DNA from: Croceibacterium_A sp965977975
GTDB taxonomy: Bacteria; Pseudomonadota; Alphaproteobacteria; Sphingomonadales; Sphingomonadaceae
Length of the DNA stretch: 14,167 bases
Direction of reading: 5' to 3'
Assembly: GCA_965977975.1 (NCBI GenBank)
Contig: CBHCZH010000089.1
Coordinates: 1 to 14,167, forward strand
Translations under genes and position numbers: made by a program
Part shown: one piece after another, positions 1-6,858 of the stretch
Layout: the number at the start of each line of letters is the position of its first letter
Numbering within the stretch: position 1 is the stretch's first letter
Notes under the pieces: generated by a model
Told to the model about the DNA's origin: nothing
The model's database searches: none
Seen by the model: the letters and a program-made list of their open reading frames with translations, nothing else

Positions 1-59
1 GACACAATGTACGGTCCATCAACCATCTCGAACCGCAGGTCCGGGAACGCCCGCAGCGA
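1..59 (-). pseudogene. Possible internal fragment of a SnoaL/NTF2-like protein, joined to the MFS gene
   Basis: Read on the minus strand in the frame beginning at 59, these bases stay open to the window edge and give SLRAFPDLRFEMVDGPYIV. The AFPDLRFE stretch looks like the FPDxRFE/WE segment common in SnoaL-like (NTF2-fold) cyclase/isomerase-type proteins. It is polar where the overlapping MFS gene should continue with hydrophobic helix 6. Only 19 residues are visible, so the family call is pattern recognition, not proof. The likely join with the MFS gene lies in about 41-60, where both readings are plausible. It may be a real deletion/rearrangement or an assembly join. Confidence 0.3.
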
Positions 60-621
60 CGAACATCTGCCGCCAGCCGTAGATTTCGCCAATTTTCCCC
101 AAGAGGGGATAGAACGCCACGAAGGCGATCGATGAGCCAGTGCCAAAGATCGACAGTGCCAGCGCGCGCCGTTCCTTGCGGAACAGGTCGGAGATCATCG
201 AGTTCGACGGGGCCAGCCCGCAGGCCTCGCCCGTGCCCATCAGGAATCGTGCCGCCGCCAGCTGCCAAATGCTCGCGACCCAACCGGTCAGCAGCGTCAT
301 CAGGCTCCAGAACGCGAAGCCGATGGCGATGATGTTGCGGCGGTTCCAGCGGTCGGCGAGCCATGCGATCGGCACGCCGAGCAGCGAATAGAACAGTACG
401 AAGGCAAGCCCCGAAACCAGTCCCAGCGCGGTGTCCGACACGCCCATCTCCGCTTTGATGGCCGGAAGCGCGAGACCGAGCAGAGAGCGGTCGAGATAGT
501 TGAAGGCCGAGATGAGCGTCAGGAAGCCCAAGCTGTAGGCCGTGGGCGCGGACCAGTCGCGCGGCGCGGCGTCCGATCCGACCTGGGCGCCGCCGGGCTC
601 TGCTTTAGCCACGACCGTCAT
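19..621 (-). CDS. MFS transporter, truncated after the first five helices
   Basis: This is the N-terminal part of a major facilitator superfamily inner-membrane transporter, probably importing or exporting a small organic compound linked to the upstream enzymes. Predicted helices lie near residues 27-50, 64-86, 97-119, 121-140 and 152-175. The family motif-A region is visible as GVPIAWLADRWNRR (residues 82-95), and the typical YGWRQMFVAAGVPG lead-in to helix 6 is at 181-194. After GVPG the frame ends within six unrelated residues (PAVRDG, then TGA at 21-19), so 200 aa are present where about 400-450 are expected. The ATG at 621 follows AAGG with 6-nt spacing and lies 17 nt after the stop of the ThDP-enzyme gene, so it is the last gene of that operon. 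The remnant is unlikely to transport anything unless the break is an assembly error. The MFS call is firm; the substrate is unknown. Confidence 0.8.
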   Translation of the reverse strand: MTVVAKAEPGGAQVGSDAAPRDWSAPTAYSLGFLTLISAFNYLDRSLLGLALPAIKAEMGVSDTALGLVSGLAFVLFYSLLGVPIAWLADRWNRRNIIAIGFAFWSLMTLLTGWVASIWQLAAARFLMGTGEACGLAPSNSMISDLFRKERRALALSIFGTGSSIAFVAFYPLLGKIGEIYGWRQMFVAAGVPGPAVRDG

Positions 622-638
622 CCCGGTCCTTCCATGGG

Positions 639-2267
639 CTAGAGCCGCGAAGCGCGCGTCTCGCGCGCGGTCATGAATTCCAGAAGCGCCGGCTGGCCGG
701 CCCGCGTGGCGGCAATCCCACGCCTGATGGCCGGCGCGATATCCTCGGGCTTCTCCACGCGTTCGCCGTAGCCGCCCAGAGCGCGCGCGAACGCGGCATA
801 GTCGCCCGAGATGTCGGTCGCCCGGAACCGCTCGGTGGCGACCGGCATGACCGGAAGCTCAATTGCCATCGCGCTGTTGTTGAGCAGGATCGAGAGGATC
901 GGCAGACGCTCGCGCACGGCGGTCTCGAAGTCCATGCCGGTAAAGCCGATCGCGGCATCGCCCCACACGTTGATGCACAGCTTGTCGGGACAAGCCAGCT
1001 TGGCGCCCATTGCCAGACCGAGGCCGTAGCCGAGCTGGGTCGATTTGCCCCAGCCGATATAGCTGTGCGGCGCCGTGCATTTCCAGAACGGTGTCAGCTG
1101 ATCGCGCGGGCTGCCGGCATCGTGGGTGATGATGGTCTCGGCGACCTCGACGGTCTGCTGAAGCTCCCACAGCACGCGATAGGGACTGAGCGGCGTTTCG
1201 TCCGAAGTGAGCAGCGGCAGCCATTGGCTCATCCACTCGCGTTCTACTTTGGCGATCTCTGCAGCCACCGCCGTGCTGTCGCGCGGCGTGCCAAGAAGTC
1301 GCGAGCACTCCTCGACCATCATTTGCAAGGTGAGCTGAGCATCGCCCGCAAGCACTTGGTGGCAGACGACCGACTTGTTGAAGTCGGCCGGATCGAGAGT
1401 GGCGTGAATCACATGCTTTCCTACCGGCATACGCACGCCGAAGGCGGTCTCGGAAAAGCTGCATCCGATACCGAAGATCACGTCGGCGCGGTCGAGGAAA
1501 TGGCGCAGCTGCCCAGGGACCGCGGCGCCTCCGGATCCGAGCGCGAGTGGATGCGTCTCATCGAAGGCGCTCTTGCCGGCGAGGCTCGTTGCGACCGGCG
1601 CTGCCAGCAGCTCTGCCAAGCGGGCCAGTTCCTCGTACGCACCAGCCCAATGGATGCCTTGGCCGGCGTATATCACGGGCCGCTGTGCAGCGACGAGCGC
1701 GGCCGCGGCCTGACGCACGGCTTCGGGATCGGGCGCGGTGCGAGTGCTTGGGACCCCCGCATAGTCGAGATCGACCGAAAGCTCTTCGGGAAGGACATCC
1801 CACGGCATCTCGACCACCACGGGTCGCGGGCGTCCGTTGCGCAGTTGCGTGAACGCGCGCCGCATGACGTTGCCGACCTCATCCGCGCTGGTGAGCGGTT
1901 CGGCATGCTTGCAGACGTCGCGCATCGAGAGGCTGGCGTTGTAGTTGTCCGGCACGAAAGCGAGGCGCCGCGCGTAACCTTGCGGCAGCACCAATACCGG
2001 CACGGATTCCGCATAGGCCTGTGCCACGCCGCCGTAGGCGTTTTCGGTACCGGGGCCGTGCTGCATCGCGAATACGCCCATGCGCTTGCCCCGTGTAAGG
2101 CGCGACAGGGCGTCCGCCATGTGCACCCCGGTGCGCTCCTGCCGCACGATCACCGGGCGAATGCCGATCGCGGCTGCTTCCTCGAGCACGGCGTTACGGG
2201 GATAGCCGAAGATGACGTCGACCCCCTCCCGCGCGAGGATTTCGGCGATCGCGGAGCCGGCTTTCAT
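639..2267 (-). CDS. Thiamine-diphosphate-dependent enzyme (acetolactate synthase / 2-hydroxyacyl lyase-like)
   Basis: A 542-aa cytoplasmic ThDP enzyme of the acetolactate synthase/pyruvate oxidase/oxalyl-CoA decarboxylase superfamily, normal length for the group. The N-terminal Pyr domain (about 1-165) carries the cofactor-activating glutamate in VRQERTG (Glu44). A central domain follows (about 180-325), then the PP domain (about 365-535) with the ThDP/Mg motif starting at GDAAIGF (436-442) and ending in the Asn pair at 463-464. The usual GDG is GDA here. The GFTGMDFETA...LPI stretch resembles oxalyl-CoA decarboxylase and 2-hydroxyacyl-CoA lyase more than biosynthetic acetolactate synthase, and no regulatory subunit gene is nearby. 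The start codon lies one base after the dioxygenase stop (TGATATG) without a clear Shine-Dalgarno site, so translation is probably coupled. Context suggests C-C cleavage or decarboxylation of the dioxygenase product. Family is certain; substrate is not. Confidence 0.85.
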   Translation of the reverse strand: MKAGSAIAEILAREGVDVIFGYPRNAVLEEAAAIGIRPVIVRQERTGVHMADALSRLTRGKRMGVFAMQHGPGTENAYGGVAQAYAESVPVLVLPQGYARRLAFVPDNYNASLSMRDVCKHAEPLTSADEVGNVMRRAFTQLRNGRPRPVVVEMPWDVLPEELSVDLDYAGVPSTRTAPDPEAVRQAAAALVAAQRPVIYAGQGIHWAGAYEELARLAELLAAPVATSLAGKSAFDETHPLALGSGGAAVPGQLRHFLDRADVIFGIGCSFSETAFGVRMPVGKHVIHATLDPADFNKSVVCHQVLAGDAQLTLQMMVEECSRLLGTPRDSTAVAAEIAKVEREWMSQWLPLLTSDETPLSPYRVLWELQQTVEVAETIITHDAGSPRDQLTPFWKCTAPHSYIGWGKSTQLGYGLGLAMGAKLACPDKLCINVWGDAAIGFTGMDFETAVRERLPILSILLNNSAMAIELPVMPVATERFRATDISGDYAAFARALGGYGERVEKPEDIAPAIRRGIAATRAGQPALLEFMTARETRASRL

Positions 2268-2268
2268 A

Positions 2269-3231
2269 TCACGCGTCGGCCGGGGAGACGAAATCGCCCG
2301 GCCCGAGCGGCCGCTCTCCCACGACGGTGGTCCTGATCAGGTGCCGCCGCTCGTACTTGAAGTCGTGCACCCCGCGATGAAGCAGGAAGCGATTGTCCCA
2401 CACGATCACCGTGTCCTTCCGCCACTTCACTCGGCAATGATAATGAAGGTGCTGGGCCAGGCTTTGCAAGTAATCGAGCAATGCGCGGCTTTCCGCCTCG
2501 CTCCAGCCGACGAACCGCTTGAAGTACGCGGATGTGGCGAACAGCGCCTTCCTGCCCGTCTCCGGATGGACGCGGACGGCCGGGTGGATGTTTTCGAGCT
2601 CGTCCTCGGTGAAGTCGTGGCTATCGCGCAGGCGCAGGCGCTTCTCGAGGGGAAGCTTCTCGTTCTTCGACCAGATGTCCTTGCCCGAATAGACGACCTG
2701 GAGGCCGTCGAGCAGCTCCTTCAGCCCGTCCGAGAGGTGCTCGTAGACCAGATAGGCGTTCGAGAAAGCCGTGTCGCCGCCATAGCACGGAACCTCGAGC
2801 GCCCTCATCACCACGCAGAGCGGAGGCCGCAGCAGGAACGGGCTGTCGGTATGGAAATGCTCGAACGAAGGGACGACGTTCTCCGGCTCGTCGGCTTCGC
2901 GCCGGACCTCCTGCATGTCGCGGTGGCCGTCGTAAATCGGGGCCTGCGGTAGCTCCGTAATCGCGCCGAATAGCCGCGAGAACGCCTTGTGCTGTTCCGG
3001 AGTGAGGTCCTGGTCGCGAAACACGATGACAAGGAAATGCTCAAAGGCCCGCTTGATTTCGGCGACCGTTTCCTCGTCGAGAGGATGGCGCAAGTCCACG
3101 CCGGAGATCTCGCAGCCGCAGGCGCCGCTGATCGGCTCGACCGCGATGCGGCGGAACTCCGGCATTGGCAGTCCGGCCACCATCGGTGCTCCGGCTTCCG
3201 CCCGCTTGGCTAGCACTGACGTATGACCCAT
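2269..3231 (-). CDS. TauD/TfdA-family Fe(II)/2-oxoglutarate-dependent dioxygenase
   Basis: Predicted to couple oxidative decarboxylation of 2-oxoglutarate to hydroxylation of an organic acid-like substrate in the cytoplasm. With the start used here the protein has 320 aa. The iron triad is visible as HTD (His127, Asp129) and His285 in NRFLLHRGVHDF. The 2-oxoglutarate-binding arginines fall at R296 and R300, the same +11 and +15 spacing from the distal His as in TauD. The frame stays open upstream to an ATG at 3318, but that start has no usable ribosome site. The ATG at 3231 has TGGAG 9 nt upstream, and another ATG at 3183 also has GGAG (5 nt), so the true start may be either. First gene of the leftward operon, directly upstream of and coupled to the ThDP enzyme. 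TfdA-like cleavage of ethers or taurine-like oxidation are possible alternatives; the substrate cannot be read from sequence. Confidence 0.88.
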   Translation of the reverse strand: MGHTSVLAKRAEAGAPMVAGLPMPEFRRIAVEPISGACGCEISGVDLRHPLDEETVAEIKRAFEHFLVIVFRDQDLTPEQHKAFSRLFGAITELPQAPIYDGHRDMQEVRREADEPENVVPSFEHFHTDSPFLLRPPLCVVMRALEVPCYGGDTAFSNAYLVYEHLSDGLKELLDGLQVVYSGKDIWSKNEKLPLEKRLRLRDSHDFTEDELENIHPAVRVHPETGRKALFATSAYFKRFVGWSEAESRALLDYLQSLAQHLHYHCRVKWRKDTVIVWDNRFLLHRGVHDFKYERRHLIRTTVVGERPLGPGDFVSPADA

Positions 3232-3370
3232 CGTGATGAACTCCAGACATCCGGCATTGGGGGATTGCCGATGTTGCCGCGCTGCAACGCCGGCGTGCGC
3301 GGCCGTGCACGCGCTCATTCCATGAAAATCACGGCTCGACGCGGCGTTACGCTATGATCCCGCTTCGGCA

Positions 3371-3376
3371 AGTCAA
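3371..3376 (-). promoter_or_regulatory. Candidate -35 element (TTGACT) of the dioxygenase operon
   Basis: On the minus strand TTGACT matches the sigma70-type -35 consensus in five of six bases. It lies 5 nt downstream of the two candidate operators, exactly as at the receptor promoter (4295-4300). No convincing -10 follows at 16-18 nt, so the promoter call rests mainly on the shared architecture. It would place the transcript start near 3340, leaving a leader of about 110 nt before the ATG at 3231. Confidence 0.4.
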
Positions 3377-3381
3377 ACGGA

Positions 3382-3396
3382 TTCCAAAAAGCGGAC
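3382..3396. promoter_or_regulatory. Candidate IclR operator, divergent region, site A
   Basis: TTCCAAAAAGCGGAC has the outer bases of a TTCC-N7-GGAA palindrome with one mismatch, and matches the perfect neighbouring site in 11 of 15 positions. Its centre is 21 bp, two helical turns, from site B. IclR-family regulators commonly bind tandem short palindromes next to or between divergent promoters. Confidence 0.45.
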
Positions 3397-3402
3397 AGAT
3401 AA

Positions 3403-3417
3403 TTCCGAATATCGGAA
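3403..3417. promoter_or_regulatory. Candidate IclR operator, divergent region, site B (perfect palindrome)
   Basis: TTCCGAATATCGGAA is a perfect 6-bp inverted repeat around ATA, in the IclR/dioxygenase intergenic region. It ends one base before an upstream ATG (3419) of the regulator frame, which supports the regulator starting downstream at 3476 and leaves the site in the promoter/leader. Likely target of the adjacent IclR protein for autoregulation and control of the dioxygenase operon. Confidence 0.55.
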
Positions 3418-3475
3418 AATGATTGACCTCAAGGATGGGCGGGGGTTACGACGCGCGCGTCCGAGGAAAACCGAC

Positions 3476-4243
3476 ATGAACCAAACGCCGAGCGGCTCCG
3501 GAGAGCGGCTGATCCACTTGATCAAGCTGATCGCCTCCGGACCGCATAGCTTCTCACTGGGTGAATTCGCGGCGCGCGCCAAACTGCCGACCAGCTCGGT
3601 CCATCGCCTGCTGAAGACGCTGGAGAAGACCGGCCTGGTCGAGCGCGGCGGCGGGCAGAGCTACCGACCGGGACGCGAGCTCCACCGGATTGCCTCTCAG
3701 CTCGTGTCGCGGTTCGATCTGGCACGCAGCGCGAGGCCGCTGCTGCAGGAGCTCGTCGACGGCTTCCACGAGACTGCGGTGCTGTGCGCCTACAGCCCCA
3801 CGGCACGGCGGGCCGTTGTGTCGGAAGTGGTCCTGACGCCGAAACCTTTGCGCTTCAATATCGACAAGGGCCTCGAAGTCGCCTTGCCGTGGGGATCGCT
3901 GGGCCGTGCGGTGCTGGCTTTCATGCCGCCGAGCGAGATCGAGATGGTGCTGCGAGCGGAGCACACGGGGCCGCTCACCGGAGGCGCGAGGCCGGCACGC
4001 GGCGAGATCGAGGCGGAGTTGAGCGATATCCGGGAGCGGGGCTACGCGCGTTACTGCGAGCCGCAACTCGACCTCGCCGGGATCGCGGCCCCGGTGTTCA
4101 ACGGCAACGGCGAAATTCTCGGCAGCCTTGGCGTCATCATGCTGTCCTCGCGATTCTCTCAGGACGTCGAAGACGAGCTAGCGGCCGCGCTGAAGGCCGC
4201 AGCGGCCGACCTCAGCCAGCAGGCCGCCATCTCCCACAGCTAA
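3476..4243 (+). CDS. IclR-family transcriptional regulator
   Basis: A 255-aa DNA-binding regulator with an N-terminal winged helix-turn-helix at about residues 12-60 (SLGEFAARAKLPTSSVHRLL is typical of IclR) and a C-terminal GAF-like effector-binding domain at about 75-250, including the family pattern DLAGIAAPVFNGNGEILGSLGV. Length is normal. The frame extends back to an ATG at 3419, but that would start against a palindrome. The ATG at 3476 has GAGG 9 nt upstream and gives the usual short N-terminus. It sits between the divergent dioxygenase operon and the co-oriented receptor operon, and both have matching tandem TTCC/GGAA sites, so it probably controls both in response to a pathway metabolite. 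The sites lie upstream of the TTGACT elements, a geometry that suits activation as in PcaU/PobR-like members, although repression is not excluded. Confidence 0.9.
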   Translation: MNQTPSGSGERLIHLIKLIASGPHSFSLGEFAARAKLPTSSVHRLLKTLEKTGLVERGGGQSYRPGRELHRIASQLVSRFDLARSARPLLQELVDGFHETAVLCAYSPTARRAVVSEVVLTPKPLRFNIDKGLEVALPWGSLGRAVLAFMPPSEIEMVLRAEHTGPLTGGARPARGEIEAELSDIRERGYARYCEPQLDLAGIAAPVFNGNGEILGSLGVIMLSSRFSQDVEDELAAALKAAAADLSQQAAISHS

Positions 4244-4253
4244 AGCTCTCCAA

Positions 4254-4268
4254 TTCTATATACTGGAA
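4254..4268. promoter_or_regulatory. Candidate IclR operator upstream of the receptor operon, site C
   Basis: TTCTATATACTGGAA keeps the TTC...GGAA ends and agrees with the perfect site at 3403-3417 in 10 of 15 positions. Its reverse complement agrees with site D in 12 of 15. Site C to site D centre spacing is 21 bp, identical to sites A and B. Confidence 0.4.
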
Positions 4269-4274
4269 ATCTTA

Positions 4275-4289
4275 CTCCATTATGTAGAA
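4275..4289. promoter_or_regulatory. Candidate IclR operator upstream of the receptor operon, site D
   Basis: CTCCATTATGTAGAA is the weakest of the four sites (two outer mismatches to TTCC-N7-GGAA), but it sits at the predicted 21-bp spacing and ends 5 nt before TTGACT, as site A does on the opposite strand. The TAGAAT inside its right half could alternatively be a -10 box, in which case binding here would block the promoter. Confidence 0.35.
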
Positions 4290-4294
4290 TGAAA

Positions 4295-4300
4295 TTGACT
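4295..4300 (+). promoter_or_regulatory. Candidate -35 element (TTGACT) of the receptor operon
   Basis: TTGACT at the same distance from the tandem sites as in the divergent dioxygenase promoter. The expected -10 window downstream is C-rich and unconvincing, so the exact start of transcription remains open. The leader to the receptor start at 4344/4350 would be short. Confidence 0.35.
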
Positions 4301-4343
4301 TCGGGCCCGATAAAAACTCCCCTCGCAAAAAACAGGGAAGGGG

Positions 4344-6842
4344 ATGGCCATGAGCAAGTCAGGAGCTTGGAAGGACTCGTTCGGATCGATTGCGGGGCGG
4401 CGGAACGGCCGGTTTCTCCGTGATGCGCGGTGGCTGGCCGGCGCCGCGCTGTGCTCGCTTGCGGTCCCGGTTTACGCGCAAGATGCCGCTCAGGCCGAGG
4501 ACGACGAGGGCAGCTTCGGCGAGACGATCGTGGTCACAGCCGAACGCCGGGCGACCAACCTGCAAGACACACCGCTCTCGGTAGTCGCGATCACCGAGGA
4601 GATTGCGACTTCGAAGGGGATCGAGGATCTCGAGGATCTCTCGAAGTTCACGCCCAACCTCAGCATCACACCCACCCGAGGGGGAGGCAACAACTCTGCG
4701 TATTTCGTCATCCGCGGCATCGGCGGCGGTGGCGGGACCACGGGCGAGCGCGGCGTGGGTCTTTATGTCGACGGCATTTACATGCCGCGCACCAGCGGTG
4801 CGGTGCTGCGCGTGCTTGACGTCGATCGCATCGAGGTGCTGCGCGGTCCGCAGGGCACGTTGTTCGGCCGCAATTCGACCGGCGGTGCGATCCGCATCTT
4901 CAGCAAGCAGCCCAGCGACACGTTCGAAGGCTATGTTCGCGGTACCGTCGGCAACATGGACCGCACCGATCTCGTCGGAGTGGTCAATATTCCCGTCGGC
5001 GAGGGCTTCGCGATTCGCGCCCAGGGAGCCTATCTCGAACAGGACGGGTTCGTGCGGCGCGGCACCGAAAGACTCGGTGCCGAACGCGACATCATCGGCC
5101 GCATCCAAGCTCGGTTCGAGCCGTCCTCGCGCCTGCGCGCCACGCTCGGTTTCCTCTACAACGATTCCGAGTCGAACGGCACGCCTTACGTGATGACCGA
5201 GTTCGACATGCGGCCGGGTATCGAGGGAGTCATCCAGGGCAACTATGCCGATTGGATCAACGATGCCTTCAAGGCCGCCGGCCAGGCCCCGCTCGCACCG
5301 TACAACGATCCCCGCATCGTCTCCGGGGATCCCTTCCGCGCGTCGGACTTGTGCCTCATGGACGATTTCCACCCCGATTACGACGCGGCCTGCAATCAGT
5401 TCAGCAACGACGAGTTCTGGCAGGCCGACTTCAATCTCGCGTACGATCTGACCGACGACATTACCATCACCTCGATCACCGGCTATTCCGAGCTCGAGCA
5501 CCGCGGCAATACCGATTTCCAGGTCCTCGGCACTGAATCGCGGACCGAGAACGTCGACTCCCAGGTGTTCTATCAGGAACTGCAGCTCAACGCCGCGCTG
5601 TTCGGCGGAGCGATCGACCTGGTCACCGGGGGCAGCTATTTCCGTGAGGACTCCTCGGCGCCGAACTTCAACGTCACCCGCCGCGGAACGAGCACGTTCA
5701 CTCCGCAGAGGCCCGGCACCCCGCCCAACGGCGATGCCGGCCTGTTCCGAGTGGCCGACACCTTCACCGAACAGGTTTCCGACTCGTTTGGCGTATTCGC
5801 CAGCGCCACGTGGCATGTCACCGACGGGCTCAACCTGACTGGCGGGCTCCGCCATGCGTGGGACAAGAAGGACTATAGCCAGACCCGCTTCCCGGCGACC
5901 GATTTCACGCCGGCGCCCGGAACCACCTCGACGACGGTGCAAAGCGACGCGAGCTTTAGCGCGCTCGATTACCGCGGGACCGTCGACTACCACTTCACCG
6001 ACGACATCATGGCCTACGCCACGATCTCGAAAGCCTACAAGGCGGGTTCTTTCAGCTACGCGATCGTCAGCGGGATCCCCGGCGCAACCCAAAGCGCGCT
6101 CATCGAGCCGATCCCGAATGAGAAGGTAATCAATTACGAGGCAGGTCTGAGGCTGGAGCTGTTCGACGGCCGCCTGCGGCTCAACCCGACCGCGTTCATC
6201 ATGGATTACACCAATCGTCAGGCCGCGGCGCAAGTGACTTGCGGTCCGCCTCGGCTTCCCGATATCCTGCCCGGCAGCCCGCAATGCCCGGTCGGCTTCC
6301 TGATCCAGGTCACGAACCAGGGTGACGTCAAGCTCAAGGGCTTCGAAGTCGACGGGCAGCTCGCGGTCACCCGCAACTTCGTCATCGACGGCAGCTTCGC
6401 GCTTACCGATCCGACGCTGAAGAATGCGCCGGAAGGTACCGTCAATCTGTTTCCCGACATTCCTTCGCCGACGTTCAACGTCGGCGCCAGCTGGTCGCTG
6501 TTCCCCTCGTTCGGTGAGGTCACGCTGAACGCGAACTATGCTTATGTCGGAGAACAAGCGACGCACCCGACGGAGGGAACGGATTCCGCATACACGCTAC
6601 CGTCCTACGGCTTGGTCAATGCGCGCATCCGGCTGGAGTTCGATGACGCGCCGGTCACGATGACCGTGTTCGCGAACAATCTGCTCGACAACACATACGC
6701 GACCTACGCCCAACGGTTCGGCGGCGGCTTCTGGGACTCGCCATCCGGCATGGGGCCGTTGGCCGCCCCTCCGCGCAGCGCGTTATCCGAAATCCGCGGT
6801 CGCCCGCGCGAGTTCGGCGTCACCGTGCAGTACGACTTCTGA
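4344..6842 (+). CDS. TonB-dependent receptor
   Basis: An 832-aa outer-membrane active transporter energised by TonB-ExbBD. A long signal peptide with a hydrophobic core at about 31-43 ends in VYA before QDAAQ (cleavage after residue 45). The TonB box region is ETIVVTAERR (60-69), followed by a plug domain to about 190 with IRGIG, GVGLYVDGIY and the RIEVLRGPQGTLFGRNSTGG block. The rest is a 22-strand barrel ending in the terminal phenylalanine (VQYDF) recognised by the BAM machinery. Loop cysteine pairs occur in the DLCLMDDFHPDYDAACNQF region and in VTCGPPRLP...SPQCPVG. An AAGGGG purine run is only 0-2 nt before the ATG at 4344 but 6-8 nt before the ATG at 4350, so the second is the likelier start. 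First gene of a five-gene operon with two paralogous pairs of exported proteins, probably controlled by the upstream IclR. Ligand unknown; the enzymes across the divergent promoter suggest an organic substrate rather than a siderophore. Confidence 0.93.
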   Translation: MAMSKSGAWKDSFGSIAGRRNGRFLRDARWLAGAALCSLAVPVYAQDAAQAEDDEGSFGETIVVTAERRATNLQDTPLSVVAITEEIATSKGIEDLEDLSKFTPNLSITPTRGGGNNSAYFVIRGIGGGGGTTGERGVGLYVDGIYMPRTSGAVLRVLDVDRIEVLRGPQGTLFGRNSTGGAIRIFSKQPSDTFEGYVRGTVGNMDRTDLVGVVNIPVGEGFAIRAQGAYLEQDGFVRRGTERLGAERDIIGRIQARFEPSSRLRATLGFLYNDSESNGTPYVMTEFDMRPGIEGVIQGNYADWINDAFKAAGQAPLAPYNDPRIVSGDPFRASDLCLMDDFHPDYDAACNQFSNDEFWQADFNLAYDLTDDITITSITGYSELEHRGNTDFQVLGTESRTENVDSQVFYQELQLNAALFGGAIDLVTGGSYFREDSSAPNFNVTRRGTSTFTPQRPGTPPNGDAGLFRVADTFTEQVSDSFGVFASATWHVTDGLNLTGGLRHAWDKKDYSQTRFPATDFTPAPGTTSTTVQSDASFSALDYRGTVDYHFTDDIMAYATISKAYKAGSFSYAIVSGIPGATQSALIEPIPNEKVINYEAGLRLELFDGRLRLNPTAFIMDYTNRQAAAQVTCGPPRLPDILPGSPQCPVGFLIQVTNQGDVKLKGFEVDGQLAVTRNFVIDGSFALTDPTLKNAPEGTVNLFPDIPSPTFNVGASWSLFPSFGEVTLNANYAYVGEQATHPTEGTDSAYTLPSYGLVNARIRLEFDDAPVTMTVFANNLLDNTYATYAQRFGGGFWDSPSGMGPLAAPPRSALSEIRGRPREFGVTVQYDF

Positions 6843-6858
6843 AGCGGAGGGCGGCACG

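Noticed and set aside
1065..2336. A 423-codon plus-strand open frame opposite the ThDP enzyme
   Set aside because: The minus-strand frame has the full set of ThDP motifs, and the plus frame gives low-complexity Arg/Ala/His-rich sequence.
3232..3318. N-terminal extension of the dioxygenase to the ATG at 3318
   Set aside because: No Shine-Dalgarno site at 3318, and residues are unlike the family. The ATG at 3231 has TGGAG at good spacing and gives a normal length.
4359..6566. A 735-codon open frame on the minus strand opposite the first TonB receptor
   Set aside because: It is a by-product of GC-rich codon use. The sense frame encodes a complete, motif-rich receptor, while the antisense product has no recognisable domain and lacks a ribosome site.
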